Positions 12,100 through 23,629 of a DNA stretch of 64,000 nt are shown here, piece after piece. Position 1 is the first letter of the stretch, and each line of letters starts with the position of its first letter. This DNA is from Cristatella mucedo (taxonomy: Eukaryota; Bryozoa; Phylactolaemata; Cristatellidae). Location: contig WPIO01000028.1 of NCBI GenBank assembly GCA_009760855.2, positions 4,049,501-4,113,500 of the forward strand. Reading direction: 5' to 3'. The position numbers and the translations under genes were made by a program. The notes beneath the pieces were generated by a model. The model saw only the letters and a program-made list of their open reading frames with translations, did no database searches and had not been told where the DNA came from.

Positions 12100-13345
12100 T
12101 CGCGAAGCAATTCATCATATCCACCAAAGTAATCAAGTTAGATGTATCCAAACAGACTCAACTTGGCACTAACTGAGCTGACGTTCAGGCGATTTGCATC
12201 GCCAGCGAATCTAATCCAACCGTTGGCTCCTTCACGCATTTTCTGAACCATTTCTGGCGTTCAAATCTTCTCAACGGCCGCTTGCCAAACTGAACAACCG
12301 TGTAGCGCTTGACTCGGAGGACAGCGGTGTACACTATGACTTTGCTAGCTGAGCATGTTTCATGACGCTGCCGCAAAGGCAATGACTGTACCTGGTGAAA
12401 TGCTGCAGCCATGCAGGCTCTTGTCTGAATTCTTTCGCTTTCCGAATGTTTTTCCATTAGCCATTAGAGAACGCTTGGCTGCACACTGTGACTCATTGTC
12501 TACACGTCTTAACTTTTGCACACAAAGACACCATCGGGTTATTCCTGTTTGAAGCCGCATGAAAATTCTGCACTTTCCATTTCACAAAACCACATTATTG
12601 CTAAACAGCCAGCATGGTCGCACGGGGTCTAATCACCTATAGCTTCAGAGACTTTCAAGGCGCTTAGGTCGTTGGCACCAGAGTCCAGCCCGGTGTTCGC
12701 ACAGAGGAAACCGTGCTTAAAATGTTTGCACGAGAAAGCTTTATGTATACGTAAAGGAAGCCGGTCATCACGGTACGTGCTGATTAATGCTGGTAGTACT
12801 CTTGGGCCTTCGGCGAATAATGTCAAGCAAGAAGGTTGCTGCGTTGGATAAACGGAAAATAGAGCAGCATCTTTCGGGCGGATCTTCTTCAAATTTAAGG
12901 GGAGTTTTTGTTTGTGCATTCAGTCCTGAGAAATCTGTGAGCTGAGCTCCTGCTAGGCTGCCTGAAATCCCAAGTGGTCAGGTCACCACCAGCTGCAGTT
13001 GCCAGCAATACACTTTAGTCGCCAGTATTTTAAAAACTCAGAATTAGCTCTTAATATAATTATATTACCATACTGCAAATAATAGAACGTTACTATAGAG
13101 CCGATTTATAACTCAATCTTGAAAGGTATCTGAAAGGAAAAATAAACAGATTAGTAATAGTAATATGCAACATTTCAGCTCGCACGAGCACATAAAGGAC
13201 AAATCGCAATCAAAACAGAGCTAATACGGAGAGGAATAGTCGGGTTTCAAGCTTCCTTTAAATTTTCTCAAGTCATGGGAGTCGTGACGTCAGTCGGCAG
13301 CGAGCTTCAGACTTGAAGAGCGTACGAAGAGGTTGGTTAGAGGCA
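12100..13345. other. Intergenic, no gene supported
   Basis: No recognisable exon, RNA gene or repeat apart from short AT-rich runs near 13040-13170. Confidence 0.55.
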
Positions 13346-13350
13346 GGTAA

Positions 13351-13526
13351 AAAAAATATTAGCTGATTTAACAGCCTCTTTTTGTATAGGGACAGAAGAG
13401 CCTTTACGGCCATCACCACCGCTTGCGGTAGCGATAAAGAATCGACCACCGCAAGATTCAAACCCACGACCTCGGGGCCGAGGTCGTGAAAAGCAAATGC
13501 CTTACCTAGTGAGCCATTACGGCTCA
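13351..13526 (-). mobile_element. SINE-1 copy 4
   Basis: Minus strand: GAGCCGTAATGGCTCACTAG, hairpin CACGACCTCGG...CCGAGGTCGTG, a B-box, the body, and a TTAAATCAGCTAATATTTTT end. It abuts a tRNA-Glu-like pseudogene on its 5' side. Confidence 0.8.
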
Positions 13527-13536
13527 CCCAAGGAAT

Positions 13537-13612
13537 TTCCCTAGCCGAGAATCGAACCCGGGCCACGGCGGTAAAAGTGCCGGATCCTAGCCACTAGTAC
13601 GTCTAAGCGACT
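13537..13612 (-). pseudogene. tRNA-Glu-like pseudogene
   Basis: Minus strand shows CTAGTGGCTAGGAT (D-arm), CGGCACTTTTACCGCCG (anticodon arm), GGCCCGGGTTCGATTCTCGG (variable and T-arm) and CTAGGGAA, matching eukaryotic tRNA-Glu from position 10 onward. The 5' acceptor strand is decayed and cannot pair fully. The anticodon position reads TTT instead of TTC. It is probably a dead gene or an old SINE head. Confidence 0.5.
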
Positions 13613-14027
13613 GGTCAGTAACACGACAGTGCGAGAGAAACCTGAGGGGTAACTATTGCAGATAGGAAAGCCAGAGCAAGTTAATGAGTTGAATTGAAAC
13701 GATTAAGGGGACCTTCAAGCCAATGCTCTGCTTGATGATCTGCGTCACTGCTTTGCTTGATTAAGAGTCCGGATCGGCAAGAAATGGTGTTATGTGATAG
13801 TTTCGACGTTCGCAATAGACAGGCCAAGCTGCAGAGTTGTGTACTATCTGTAAGTGCCTGACAGTATGAGAAGAAATACAGGCAATGTGAGAGTTACAGT
13901 AACTACCTCATCTCCATATTGTCTTGTTCGTGGTCCGCTTGTGATGAATCGTTTCTCAATGTGACCAACGTTATAGATTCAGACCTTGGTGCCCTGGGTT
14001 TAAATCCTGCTGGCGCTAGAATTCTGT

Positions 14028-14167
14028 AGCCGGTTTGGCCTAGTGGTTAAGGAGCTCACCCCGATCAAGGTCTGGCCTAGGTCTTGGGCTCAAGCCCCAT
14101 GGCATATGTGAAGTGCCTGAATAGATATTAAGTTCTCTTAGGGCGATATACAAATGAATTATATTTA
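14028..14167 (+). mobile_element. SINE-2 copy (LINE B-like tail)
   Basis: A-box region GGTTTGGCCTAGTGGTTAAG, B-box GGGCTCAAGCC, then GTGCCTGAATAGATATTAAG and CTCTTAGGGCGATATACAAA. The last block is related to the LINE B 3' tail. Confidence 0.75.
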
Positions 14168-15084
14168 ATGTTTACCTGCCGATGGACAATGCGTCGAAGC
14201 TGGCCGGTTCCATCAAGGATCTTATAAAAGATGTTATCCAAAGGCAGCCAAAAAATGCAGTCATCAGACCACAAGTCAGAACGAAAACCATTTTGGGTTC
14301 GCGAAAGGCTACATGCAATAGTCAGCAAGCAGAAAAAATGACCAGGTTTCAGCAGAAATAATAGCTAGTATGCAAGAATGACGTTTGCTTGCTCGCTCAG
14401 CCAACTATTAAGTGAGATCCTAACTTGGACACGTCCTGCATCTTAGACGGAATGGCCGCGAGTGCTCTCTCGAGGCCTATCCGAAGTGTTGCACAAGGAG
14501 ACTCCTACTAACGAGTTCTACAATCGTGCACCAAGATTCGTCATAAAAATCACGGCATTCAAGAAGCGGCAAGGATTTACCTTTCCCCGATTGGCTTGAG
14601 CACTGTCCGAAAATGCCCCTCATCTGCCGACGGAGATACCCTTGAGAAACACGGATTTAACTGCTCTGCACCGAGCCACGTACGTGCATCGTGCAGCTTC
14701 CCTCGCTGACCCGAGACTGCCTCGGCGGCACGTCGCAGACTTACGTCACGTCGCAGACGTCGCAGCTGAGCAATGAGCGCTCGACGTCGGACGCTCAACT
14801 ATGGCCGCGCCTGATAGTCGGATGGGTGCGCTCACTTCAGCATGCGATGGACGACGGACTGTCGCGTTCTGGCGCTTGCAAACCGCGTGACTGCGGTCGG
14901 TCGCGGCGGAAGTGTGCGGGCTAAGTAAGCAGCAACAGGGACAGTGGGCCAAGAATGCCGGTCGCTATAATACTCGGTAGCGTACTGGCTGGTATTGATA
15001 CTGATATTGATATTGATACGCAATCGAACTGAAAGCATGGCTGAAAGGATGCGCCACAGTCGGCAACTGAAGAGTAGATGTTGT

Positions 15085-15480
15085 TGCCTATGAATTGTGA
15101 AGTTTCGCAGTCAAAGTCCTGCAGAGCAAAAGCTTCTGTCGCCAACGGCCTTGAAAGCGGTGGTATGGAACACCTAATTTATTGTCCATAGACGACCCTA
15201 GGGCGCGAAGAAGCTGGAGCTGTCGACGCACTTCAGCTAGTTACAAAAGAGCAAAGCCGCTGCGTGTCTTGTGGGTAAGGGTAAGCACGTTGTGTCCATT
15301 ATTCAACTAGTAACCATCGAAGCTCCTTCAGCAAATGAGACACACGGTCAAACCTCCGGGATTTGCTGACTAGCCTTTCAGCCATATTCATCCCCAACTG
15401 CAGTCCCTAATGACTTTTTTCTGCAGCCCGGCTAAAATGAAATTGCAATAATTCAACCAGTATCGCAGCCAGCATGTAGA
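15085..15480 (-). mobile_element. LINE family A fragment, old
   Basis: Shares AAAAGCTTCTGTCGCCAACG, ATTTATTGTCCATAGACGA and AGACACACGGTCAAACCTCC with the copy at 45660-46000. It holds the part of the element upstream of the usual truncation point. Confidence 0.6.
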
Positions 15481-15654
15481 ATACAAGCAACCAAGTAAGC
15501 CACTCAGTAACACACTGCCGGAAATCAATAGAAACATTAAAAATGATAAACTCAACAGCAGATATAAACTAAAAAAGAAGTCCTGGAGTTTGGCGATGTC
15601 AAAGCTCAGCGACCGTCTATTTGGCAGTTTGCAGTGGCGGAACGAAGGGGCAGG

Positions 15655-16045
15655 GTAATGTAATGTAATGTATCTCGATCTGTAACTCCACAAAGCCATA
15701 AAGACCATGCGGGTGTTACGTAGGAGAGTCTTGTATAGCGCACTCACAGCCTAAGCGGCTTTCGGTACGCATTCGGTAGCCGACAGACTTCGTCTCACGC
15801 AACAAAGAGAAAGTGGGAAGCATGGCAGAGTCAGGAGAGCAGTTGAGGTGGTGAGTAGCAGCATGGAAGTAGCAGCTCAGGACCGCTGGGAAGGATCAGC
15901 CATAGTCGGCAGTAGGAGAGTAGTTGTCGTTGCGTAAGAATTGTGGAAGCGAGTTCCACAGTCGAGGAGATGCAGAGCTAAAGCTTCCGTTGCCAACGGC
16001 CTTGAAAGCGGAGGAATGGGACAGCTGACTTATTGCCCCCTCCCT
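15655..16045 (-). mobile_element. LINE family A 3' fragment
   Basis: GTAATGTAATGTATCTCGAT to GGAGGAATGGGACAGCTGAC: the reverse complement of the conserved 3' block with its (TACAT)n-type tail. Confidence 0.75.
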
Positions 16046-17430
16046 AGCGGGGGAGCTACCTGGACTGTCTCTTTTTCCTACGCTCCTCCAACGTAACCAA
16101 AGACAAAATTACGTCTTATTTCCACTCAATGATCAGCCGCCGCCAAGTTTATGACGATTAAAACTAAGATTGAGCGCTATAGGTTTTCATCACTTAAGGA
16201 TTTTTCCTCGTACAGGAAAATCGCGTGGACTTGCTTCCTCCTAGATAACAATTCCAGCCCCTCTTCTGGCTGCGCGATTCCACAATGTATATGGGCAAAA
16301 AAGAGTTCCGACAAAAGTAATTCTATTTAAACCATAATTAAAGTTGTAGGGCAAGCGCTCACACACATTCGTGCATTAACGTGCAATATAACACTTACTC
16401 ACAAGCATTGCCGAACAAACTTTTAACTCAGAAACAAACAGCAGATACATGCCAGCACACTGAGGCGAAATAGCAAGGGTGTACAACCATTCGCGCACGC
16501 ACAAGCAACGGTATGGACACACAAAAATGTGCGAAAGCAGAATAAAAAAGCTTGGATACTAGCGTATTCATTTACATGCAGGCAAAGCGTCAGTATATAC
16601 GCTTACAGTGCCATATTGCATTTGTATTCTTATGGCGTCCGATATTTGGTAGTATTAGATAGCCCCAAATTGTGCAATGAAGAAGCATTTGTGTGAAGAA
16701 AACATCTAGTTGAGCACAAAATTAATGATTTGCACAGAAGGCCTTCAGTTACATGCCATAAATTTTATCAAGAGCTTTTTCATTGAAATTCAAACAAATG
16801 AGCCTAAATATAAATACTGGCTTTCGGGGTCACTACAGCCACCAAGGCTGATGACATAGCATCGCTTGTTCCCAGCATGCCACAGACGGTCAGTGAGCTG
16901 CCTTTACCCACTTTGCTGGCAGCAGAGATCACGCCAACCGTGCCAGCCGACGGAAACTAAGTACAATCATTTGCATTGGAATCAAGGCCTGCTGAGAATA
17001 CCGAGGACGGTGCATCAATAGTTGAGCTTGACCTGCCTCTACCGCCCGCGGTAGGCGACTGTACCCCACTAGCTGCCCCCTCCCGTCGCGTAAGCCACCT
17101 ATATGGCATCAGGACTACCCTATCCTTTAGGCCAGAAGGCATGAACGTTAGAAGTGGGATGGAGAAATTTGGCGGTTATTTGCAAGCACACACACACCCA
17201 GTACACATTATGTTGCCAATCATAGCACAACCCGGCAAGTAGTCACTAACTGCACCCAATCGCTGCACATCTGCCTTCCGATTCCGATGAGGTCCGGGGA
17301 GAGGTTCACCCAAAATAGTTTCAAGAACGTATTACCAACCTTATGTTTACTGTCAAGAAAGGCGTATAATGTTACTAACCAGGAGTTTCACTAACCGGTG
17401 TCTCTGAGTTCTTCTTGTGCGTTCTTGCTT
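16046..17430. other. Intergenic with a possible decayed coding stretch
   Basis: At 16830-17240 one plus frame, broken by a single TAA at 16958, reads as a plausible Pro/Val/Glu-rich disordered segment (SELPLPTLLAAEITPTVPAD, then ASIVELDLPLPPAVGDC). The family is unknown; it could be a relic of a transposon accessory protein. The rest is unassigned. Confidence 0.3.
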
Positions 17431-17434
17431 TTGT

Positions 17435-17612
17435 GAGCCGTGGTGGCACACTAAGTAAGGCAATTGCTTTTCACGACCTCAGTTCCGTAGGTCATGGTTT
17501 CGAATCCTGCGGTGGGCGATCTTTAATTGGCACTGCAAACGTGGTGGTAGCCGTAAAGGCTCTTCTGTAGTTGTCGCTATACAAAAGAGGTTGTTAAATC
17601 AGCTAGTATTGT
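17435..17612 (+). mobile_element. SINE-1 copy 5
   Basis: GAGCCGTGGTGGCACACTAA, B-box GGTTTCGAATCC, GTAGCCGTAAAGGCTCTTCT and GGTTGTTAAATCAGCTAGTA. Confidence 0.8.
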
Positions 17613-17785
17613 TTGCATGCTGGCCCTAATCGTGGTGCTTGTGCACACTTCTTGGCATTACATTGCACGTGTATGTCATGAACCCTTGGTTGTCAATTCT
17701 ACGGCAGCTAATTGAACAGGACCCAGGTAAAGGTTTCATTATCGCAGGACGCTATATAAAGTCCTATCATTATTGTATACTTTTA

Positions 17786-17860
17786 TATACACACACACGC
17801 ACACACACACATAAATACATTTATTAATGTGTGTGTGTTCGCGGGCGCATTCGCGAGCGT
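17786..17860. repeat. Short (CA)n then (TG)n facing repeats
   Basis: ATACACACACACGCACACAC is followed by ATTTATTAATGTGTGTGTGT, so the CA and TG runs can pair across a short AT-rich loop. Confidence 0.75.
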
Positions 17861-18617
17861 GTTTACACTCAGTCCTAAAAGATGCTCAAATCCCCAATTC
17901 TCAACATTAGGGATTGCCAGAGCACAAACCAAAGCCGATAGCAGGGGGGACTCCGGCTAGCCGGAAGTTATCCTGGAGCATTCTCGTCGAAGCATACTGG
18001 TCCTATTTACAGGCTTATTACCAAAAGAGTTAAAATCCCAACAATTGAGCCCCAAGACCAGCCAGATTTAATGGTAACGATGTCTTCCTGGGTTTCTTCA
18101 AGTTGATACTATCAACATGTATCGATTTTATGTGGCGCAAGGGTAATCATTATGTGCACATACCTATACTTCATGATCGGCCACGTGTAGCTCCGAAATG
18201 CAGGGCTTGAAACACCGCAGTGGCTATATTGGGGATGCCAACACTGCTGCTTCAACGTGGGTATAAAAATCATGAGATTGGATTACGGCTTTGGATTAAT
18301 GAATTTATCTTTCGCTATAGTATCAAAATATAAACTGAGATGGTTTGATAGCTGAACCTTAGATCCGGCCAACCAAAAAAGACCAACGCCAGGGGCGATA
18401 GTCATTAAGCTGGTAGCACCGGAATGGAACTGTCACGCTTCGAAACCAGCATTGTAATTAAAGGACGCCACCCCATCCCTTATATACAGCTAATACGGTT
18501 TCATTTGTTCATGCAATAATGTCAGATCTGCTATGGGCACTGTGATCATAGCATGCTATTCAATATGGTCGCCAGCGTACGCTTATATTTAGGTTAAATA
18601 AACGCGTTTAGTTACCT

Positions 18618-18960
18618 TTTCAGCTTAGGGTTTAGGACTTTGGGTTTAGTATTAATGGTTATATGTTTCGGGTTTATGGCTTATGGTTTATTGGTTAGAT
18701 TTTGTATTTCTTGGGTTTAGAATTCAGGTCCTAAGGTATAGGGCAGTGGTTCTCAACCGTCCTAGTGCCGCGACCCGTTAGCACAGTTCCTCCTGTTGTG
18801 GCGACCCCAATCATAAAATTATTGTGTGCGAAATGTGGAAATGCGTGTTTCCGATGGTCGTAGGCAACTCCTTTGAAAGAGTCGTTCGACCCACAAAGAG
18901 GTCGCGACCCACAAGTTGTGAACCTGGTTTAGGGTTTAGTATTTAAGTATGAGAGACAAA
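18618..18960 (+). repeat. Degenerate TTTAGGG-like interstitial telomeric repeats
   Basis: Both flanks of the MITE are made of imperfect TTTAGGG, GGGTTTA and TTATGGTTTA units in one orientation. This looks like a decayed telomere-type array into which the MITE later jumped. The perfect units are few, so this could also be a simple degenerate GT-rich satellite. Confidence 0.45.
18744..18926. mobile_element. SPIN-like non-autonomous hAT MITE with 8-bp target duplication
   Basis: A 183-bp element starts CAGTGGTTCTCAACC and ends GTGAACCTG. Its inner blocks (GTCGCGACCC, GTCGTTCGACCC, CCTCCTGTTGTGG, CATAAAATTATT) match what is known of SPIN/Charlie-type short hAT elements. It is flanked by GTATAGGG and GTTTAGGG, an 8-bp target duplication with one mismatch, as expected for hAT. 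It carries no transposase and sits in degenerate TTTAGGG-like DNA. SPIN elements are known for horizontal transfer among vertebrates, a triatomine bug and a pond snail. Confidence 0.8.
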
Positions 18961-19213
18961 CTCTAAATGGAAAAGATGACTAAAAACGTGTTATTTAACG
19001 TAAATGTAAATATACGCTGGCTAGCGCTTTGAACAGCCTGCTGTAAGCACTGTGCCCATAGCACATCCGACATTGCCTTATGACCAAATGGCGCCGTACT
19101 AGCTGCTAGGGTGGACTGCCTCTGCCGTTCCAGATCGTTTTGACATGCAGTCAGCCCACGCGAAATGAGTGATGGGGCGTGCGAAGGCTAATATAACGCA
19201 AGTTGCTGGATTC

Positions 19214-19380
19214 AGCCGTGATGGCACACTAGGTAAGGCGGTTGCTTTCACGACCTCGGTCCCGAGGTCTTTGGTTCGATTCCTGAGGTGGGCGATCCTC
19301 TATCGCCACTGCAAGCGGTGGTGATTGCCGTAAAGGCTCTTCAGTCTCTATACAAAAAGAGGCTGTTTAATCAGCTAAGA
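19214..19380 (+). mobile_element. SINE-1 copy 6
   Basis: AGCCGTGATGGCACACTAGG, the long hairpin with a small change, B-box TGGTTCGATTCC and GAGGCTGTTTAATCAGCTAA. Confidence 0.8.
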
Positions 19381-19394
19381 TTTCTTCTTCTTTC

Positions 19395-20455
19395 TTTACC
19401 TCGAGGACCGGAAGGGGCAACCGGTACGGAGCGTTGCGCTACGAGACGCTTTGTCGCTCGGTCGACGTCTAGGCTCGACGGCAGTTCTTTTTCAGTTCAG
19501 TGTGAATACAGTGTTTTATTCGGGTGAGAATTCAGTTTGCCCAAAACTACACAGCACCTTCCTACTCTCGTGGCTGAAAGGGTAAGGTGCTTTCCTTCGT
19601 AGCAGTTAATCACCTTTTGCTTTGACTCTCGCTTATTGTTCAAGGGCAGATGCTTTCTGCCAGCAGTAAACCGCGCTGCACCTTCTCACGCTAGCTGTTC
19701 ATGGACAGCGGTATTCAGAGATCGTCTGTATAGCCGGTTTAGCACTCTGGTCTCCCAATTAAGGCAGGTTGGTGAATGGCGAAAACTTCCGCTGTGCCCT
19801 CACAGCAGCCTCCTAACAAGGATCAGAGGTGTTCTCTTCCTCCACCACCCCCCACCCCCCCTGCAATCCCCGTCCCACAATCGTGCCCAACTGGCACTAC
19901 ACAAGAATGATTTCATTGTTACTCTTAGATGCGGTGTGCACAGTTCTTAATGAACAGCCATACAAAAAGAAAATTCACGCAGGCGGAGTGAAGGCCATGC
20001 CTAGCATATAGGTTTATAGCATCTTTTGAATCTCGTCAAATCAGAAGATGGCGACGTGTCGGTCGGCATTCATTCCAAGCCTTCAGAGCGTAGTAACAGA
20101 AGCCATGGTCTCCGATAGATTTAAAGTTAGCTGAGGGTACAATTAATCGACTACAGTTTGAATAATGAATGACACCACTGGAGGCTTGACGTGAAACTAA
20201 TCCTATAGGTGGGCTGTAGCGAGGGAATGGAGAGACCTAACGATGAGAGACAGGAGTATGATGTCGATCCACTGCTTGGTTGGCAACCAGTGCAGTATCC
20301 CTCTTATTATCCAAACGGATTAACAGCTATAACAGCTAAGGTGCGAGGAATTTTGTGCGACTTGATGTAAACATAGAATCCTCCTAATTCTGTACAGGAA
20401 AGCCGAGATTGCAGCAGAGTCGATTAGACCGAACACTTATCGCTTGAAGCAAATA
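19395..20455. other. Intergenic, no gene supported
   Basis: Nothing recognised. A C-rich run lies at about 19843-19875. Open frames are short and lack known motifs. Confidence 0.5.
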
Positions 20456-20459
20456 CGAT

Positions 20460-20583
20460 GAATTTGTATGGCACCTAAAGAGAACTTAATTTCTATCCAG
20501 GTGCTTCGCATATACTGATGGGCTCAAGCCAACGACCTCGGTCGCCAACTGCGAGCACCTTAATCCGTGGGGCCAACCAGCTC
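20460..20583 (-). mobile_element. SINE-2 copy
   Basis: Plus strand reads CACCTAAAGAGAACTTAATT, CAGGTGCTTCGCATATACTG, GGCTCAAGCC and GGGGCCAACCAGCTC, the reverse complement of SINE-2. Confidence 0.7.
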
Positions 20584-20589
20584 TTTCGG

Positions 20590-22240
20590 TGTGTCGTGGT
20601 CACAGAACGGCTCGTCCAGCAATGTATCACCTGTCTAACGCCAGGCTTTGTCCTTTGATGTCCTCTGATCCATGGCATGTATCGAGGTGAATTTTTCCCA
20701 GTCGCTGCTCACGCGAACTTCCATCAATTGGGACGGGGAGGGGTGGCTGCGGACTGCGAGGTCGATAAGTACGAGGTTAGCTCGGAGGAAGAGGGCAAGG
20801 CGGGACAACAAACCTTGACCCTTGGCCGTTTAACGCCTCCTGTAGTAGCGCTCCTTGGGCGGGCTGTCAGCTTGTACTGAGGTCTCAGCCTGAGTACAGC
20901 CACGAAGCAACTACTTCGCTTGTGCTTGGGTAGGTTTTCTCGCTTAATCCTATCTGCTCTTCTTTCGACTTGCTCAAATTAATCTGCCAATCGTGCTCTG
21001 CGAGTGCCTCGCCCACAAATGGGCGGGTGAAAGCTAGGCAGTAAGTCGCTGGTCACTCAACGGCCGCAGTGTTGTCAACAGCAATAGTAAAGCACGAGCG
21101 TATCAAATGCGTCAGAAAAACAAATCGTCCCCCTTGATTGATAGTTCCTGTGAGCGATTAATTTCTAGGCACGATATGTTTGCAAGCGATGGTCTCGAGA
21201 GCTTCGAAGTCGTGCATATTTGTAGTGTGAATCCTATCATAATAAGTCACGGAAGTTGTATATTAGCGTCCGCGCATGAGGGTTTTTCAACGATCCAACC
21301 CATCATGAGCGATCCCTTGCGGGATCATCCCATTAGCGTCGTTGATTCAGCTGCCCCGGCAGCTAACCCGGTGAGCCGTGATGGCACACCAGGTAAGGCA
21401 AACGGTTGCTTTCACGACCTCGGTCCCGAGGTCGTGGGTTCGATTCCTGAAGTGAGCGATTCTGTATCACCACTGCAAGCGGTGGTGATAGCCATAAAGG
21501 CTCTTCTGTCGCTATACAAAAAAGAGGCTGTTTATTCAGCTAGGATTTATTTATTTAACCCGCCGAGGAACAGACTACCTCGAGGCCATCACGTCAGCTC
21601 CTGTGGTGCCATGGCCGATTTTAAGCACTAGCCTCACTAGTGTACCTAGAAAGACACGAGATTCCGCTGCTTTTTTTGCTTGTCTTGCGAGTTTTCTTCC
21701 GTGCTTGATGCACGTGTTGCTGCAGCCCTTCGCGTTAATTTCTAGCTTTACCAATGTCAGCTTATCTGCCGGTCTGTCAATTGCATGCCTGCCGTCGTCA
21801 GCAGTCGCTCTTGCACGACCGAGTGTGAATGGAGGATGGTTCCATAAGCAGGATTTCCCTTTAAGCACAGTCGGTAACCTGCACTTTTGCCGAGCCGGCG
21901 TCGGCATTGGTCCCATTCACATCCGTACCTTTCTCCCATGAGACCTCCATATTTTCTGATCCCAAACAAGCAATCGTGATTATGTCAGCTGCCTTCCTTC
22001 TCTTGACACTCGACAGTTGAGATTGAGACTATATCGTATAATCACTTGCCATACTGTTACCCTTGTCAGTGCAATAGCTGGCACACTGGCTTATGCCAAA
22101 TGAGAAGCATTTTTAGTGTATGCCTGACATAGCCGTAGGTTGCATGCAAAGCACCTAGAACGATGATGTGCGCAGCCTTTCAGAATGTTAGCAACTCCTT
22201 GTTCTTTTTTCCTTAGGCCTTTGATATAGATTTCTCTCTT
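20590..22240. other. Intergenic apart from SINE-1 copy 7
   Basis: The 174-codon open frame at 21107-21631 is partly SINE-1 and has no domain. The frames at 21575-21941 run on both strands and are unassigned. Confidence 0.5.
21373..21557 (+). mobile_element. SINE-1 copy 7
   Basis: GAGCCGTGATGGCACACCAG, a perfect hairpin at 21413-21436, a B-box, the body and a TAGGATTTATTTATTTA tail. Confidence 0.85.
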
Positions 22241-22544
22241 GTGCTATTATTTCCTCGTTCTCTGTTCACTCTTCGTACTCCCACTCGTTATTCTTTTCGG
22301 TCCTGTTCTCTCACGAGCACCTGCTTTCTTTATTCATTCGTCTCTCCTCTTATCTGTCCCCTTAGCTTTATACTTATTCTCTCTAATTCTCTTTCGTGTT
22401 TTCTCTTTACGTCGGGCTGGTTGATAATCTGTGTCGGCATTTCTGCCTCGTCTCACTCTTTTTTCAGTCTCTTCTTTCTCTCATCTCTCTTCTGTCCTCA
22501 CTCTCACCCTCTCTTCCTCCCTGACCCTGTCTCGGTCAGTCTCT

Positions 22545-22548
<4 letters not shown>

Positions 22549-22632
<84 letters not shown>

Positions 22633-22653
22633 ATCTCTCTGTCTCTCTCTCCC

Positions 22654-22684
<31 letters not shown>

Positions 22685-22694
22685 TTCTCTCCGT
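22549..22694 (+). repeat. (CT)n microsatellite
   Basis: Pure CT for about 79 nt (22550-22628), then interrupted CT/GT runs to 22694, within a wider pyrimidine-rich tract from about 22210. The long open frames here are artefacts of the repeat. Confidence 0.97.
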
Positions 22695-22882
22695 GGATGG
22701 CACAGCAAAACAAAGCAGTTGCTCATCCATTGACCGCAACGAGGACCAAGCATCAATACTATATTTGGTAAGCCGAGCTGTTGGAAGCTATTACAGAAAA
22801 TAGCATTCCTTGCATGATCTCAATGAGTGGATGGCCTTTGCCCATCCTTTGGCTATGCTACACTCCTATGCTCCCAAAGGTT

Positions 22883-23063
22883 GAGCCGTAATGGCTCACT
22901 AGGTAAGGTGGTTGCTTTTCACGACCTCGGGTCCGAGGTCGTGGGTTCGAATCCTGTGGTGGGCGATCCTTTATCGCCTCTGCAAGCGGTGGTGATAGCC
23001 GTCAAGGCTCTTCTGTTGCTATACAAAAAGAGGCTGTACAATCAGCTTGTATTTATTTATTTA
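22883..23063 (+). mobile_element. SINE-1 copy 8
   Basis: GAGCCGTAATGGCTCACTAG, the hairpin, B-box GGGTTCGAATCC, GGTGGTGATAGCCGTCAAGG and a TATTTATTTATTTA tail. It lies about 560 bp upstream of the unknown gene's first exon. Confidence 0.85.
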
Positions 23064-23629
23064 CCTGCTGCTCTTCGAGTAATCCAGACTTGACCAGACT
23101 TGGCACAGTGCGCTTGCCTATGCCTTAAGCTGTGTTCTTGAGGTGGGCGCACGTATATTACCAGATGAAAGACACCACTCATTATTTACCCATGATAGTT
23201 TCTCATGCCTACAGGCTATGGACCGATATAGCTGTGGTCAAGTGATGCAGTCTGATCTTGTCGAATCTAGTCAGCTTGCTTTTTGTTCTGTCCGCCTAAT
23301 CTTACATAATAAATCCGGAATGTGAAAGGTTCACGTTGAGCTAGGGTATTGCAGAAGATATTTTTCTTCCTACATCAAGCGTTCAGCTTGGATTGCCACT
23401 TCATGCTGATGTGTAGATGAGAGCTGAGCAGTCTGAAGTCTACAAGTCTAGACAGCAGCCCAGGCGACCTCTTCTTAAACCTTTGCTTCATAGCAAACCA
23501 CCGAAGTATCTCTGTAGCTACTTCCTTTTCCTGATGATGTCTCAGTGCTTAAGTCACTGTCATGTCTACCGTAGATGCCCTGCGGGTGAAGGTACTGAAG
23601 TTTGTGCACCTGAAGGCTGCAGGGAAACA

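Noticed and set aside
18618..18960. A true telomere
   Set aside because: Units are degenerate, short in extent and flanked by ordinary sequence on both sides.
21107..21631. 174-codon open frame
   Set aside because: Its second half is SINE-1 copy 7 and the first half has no recognisable features.
22241..22771. 176-codon open frame, Ser/Leu-rich, and overlapping frames on both strands
   Set aside because: They are produced by the (CT)n repeat and pyrimidine-rich flank; no domain or splice support.
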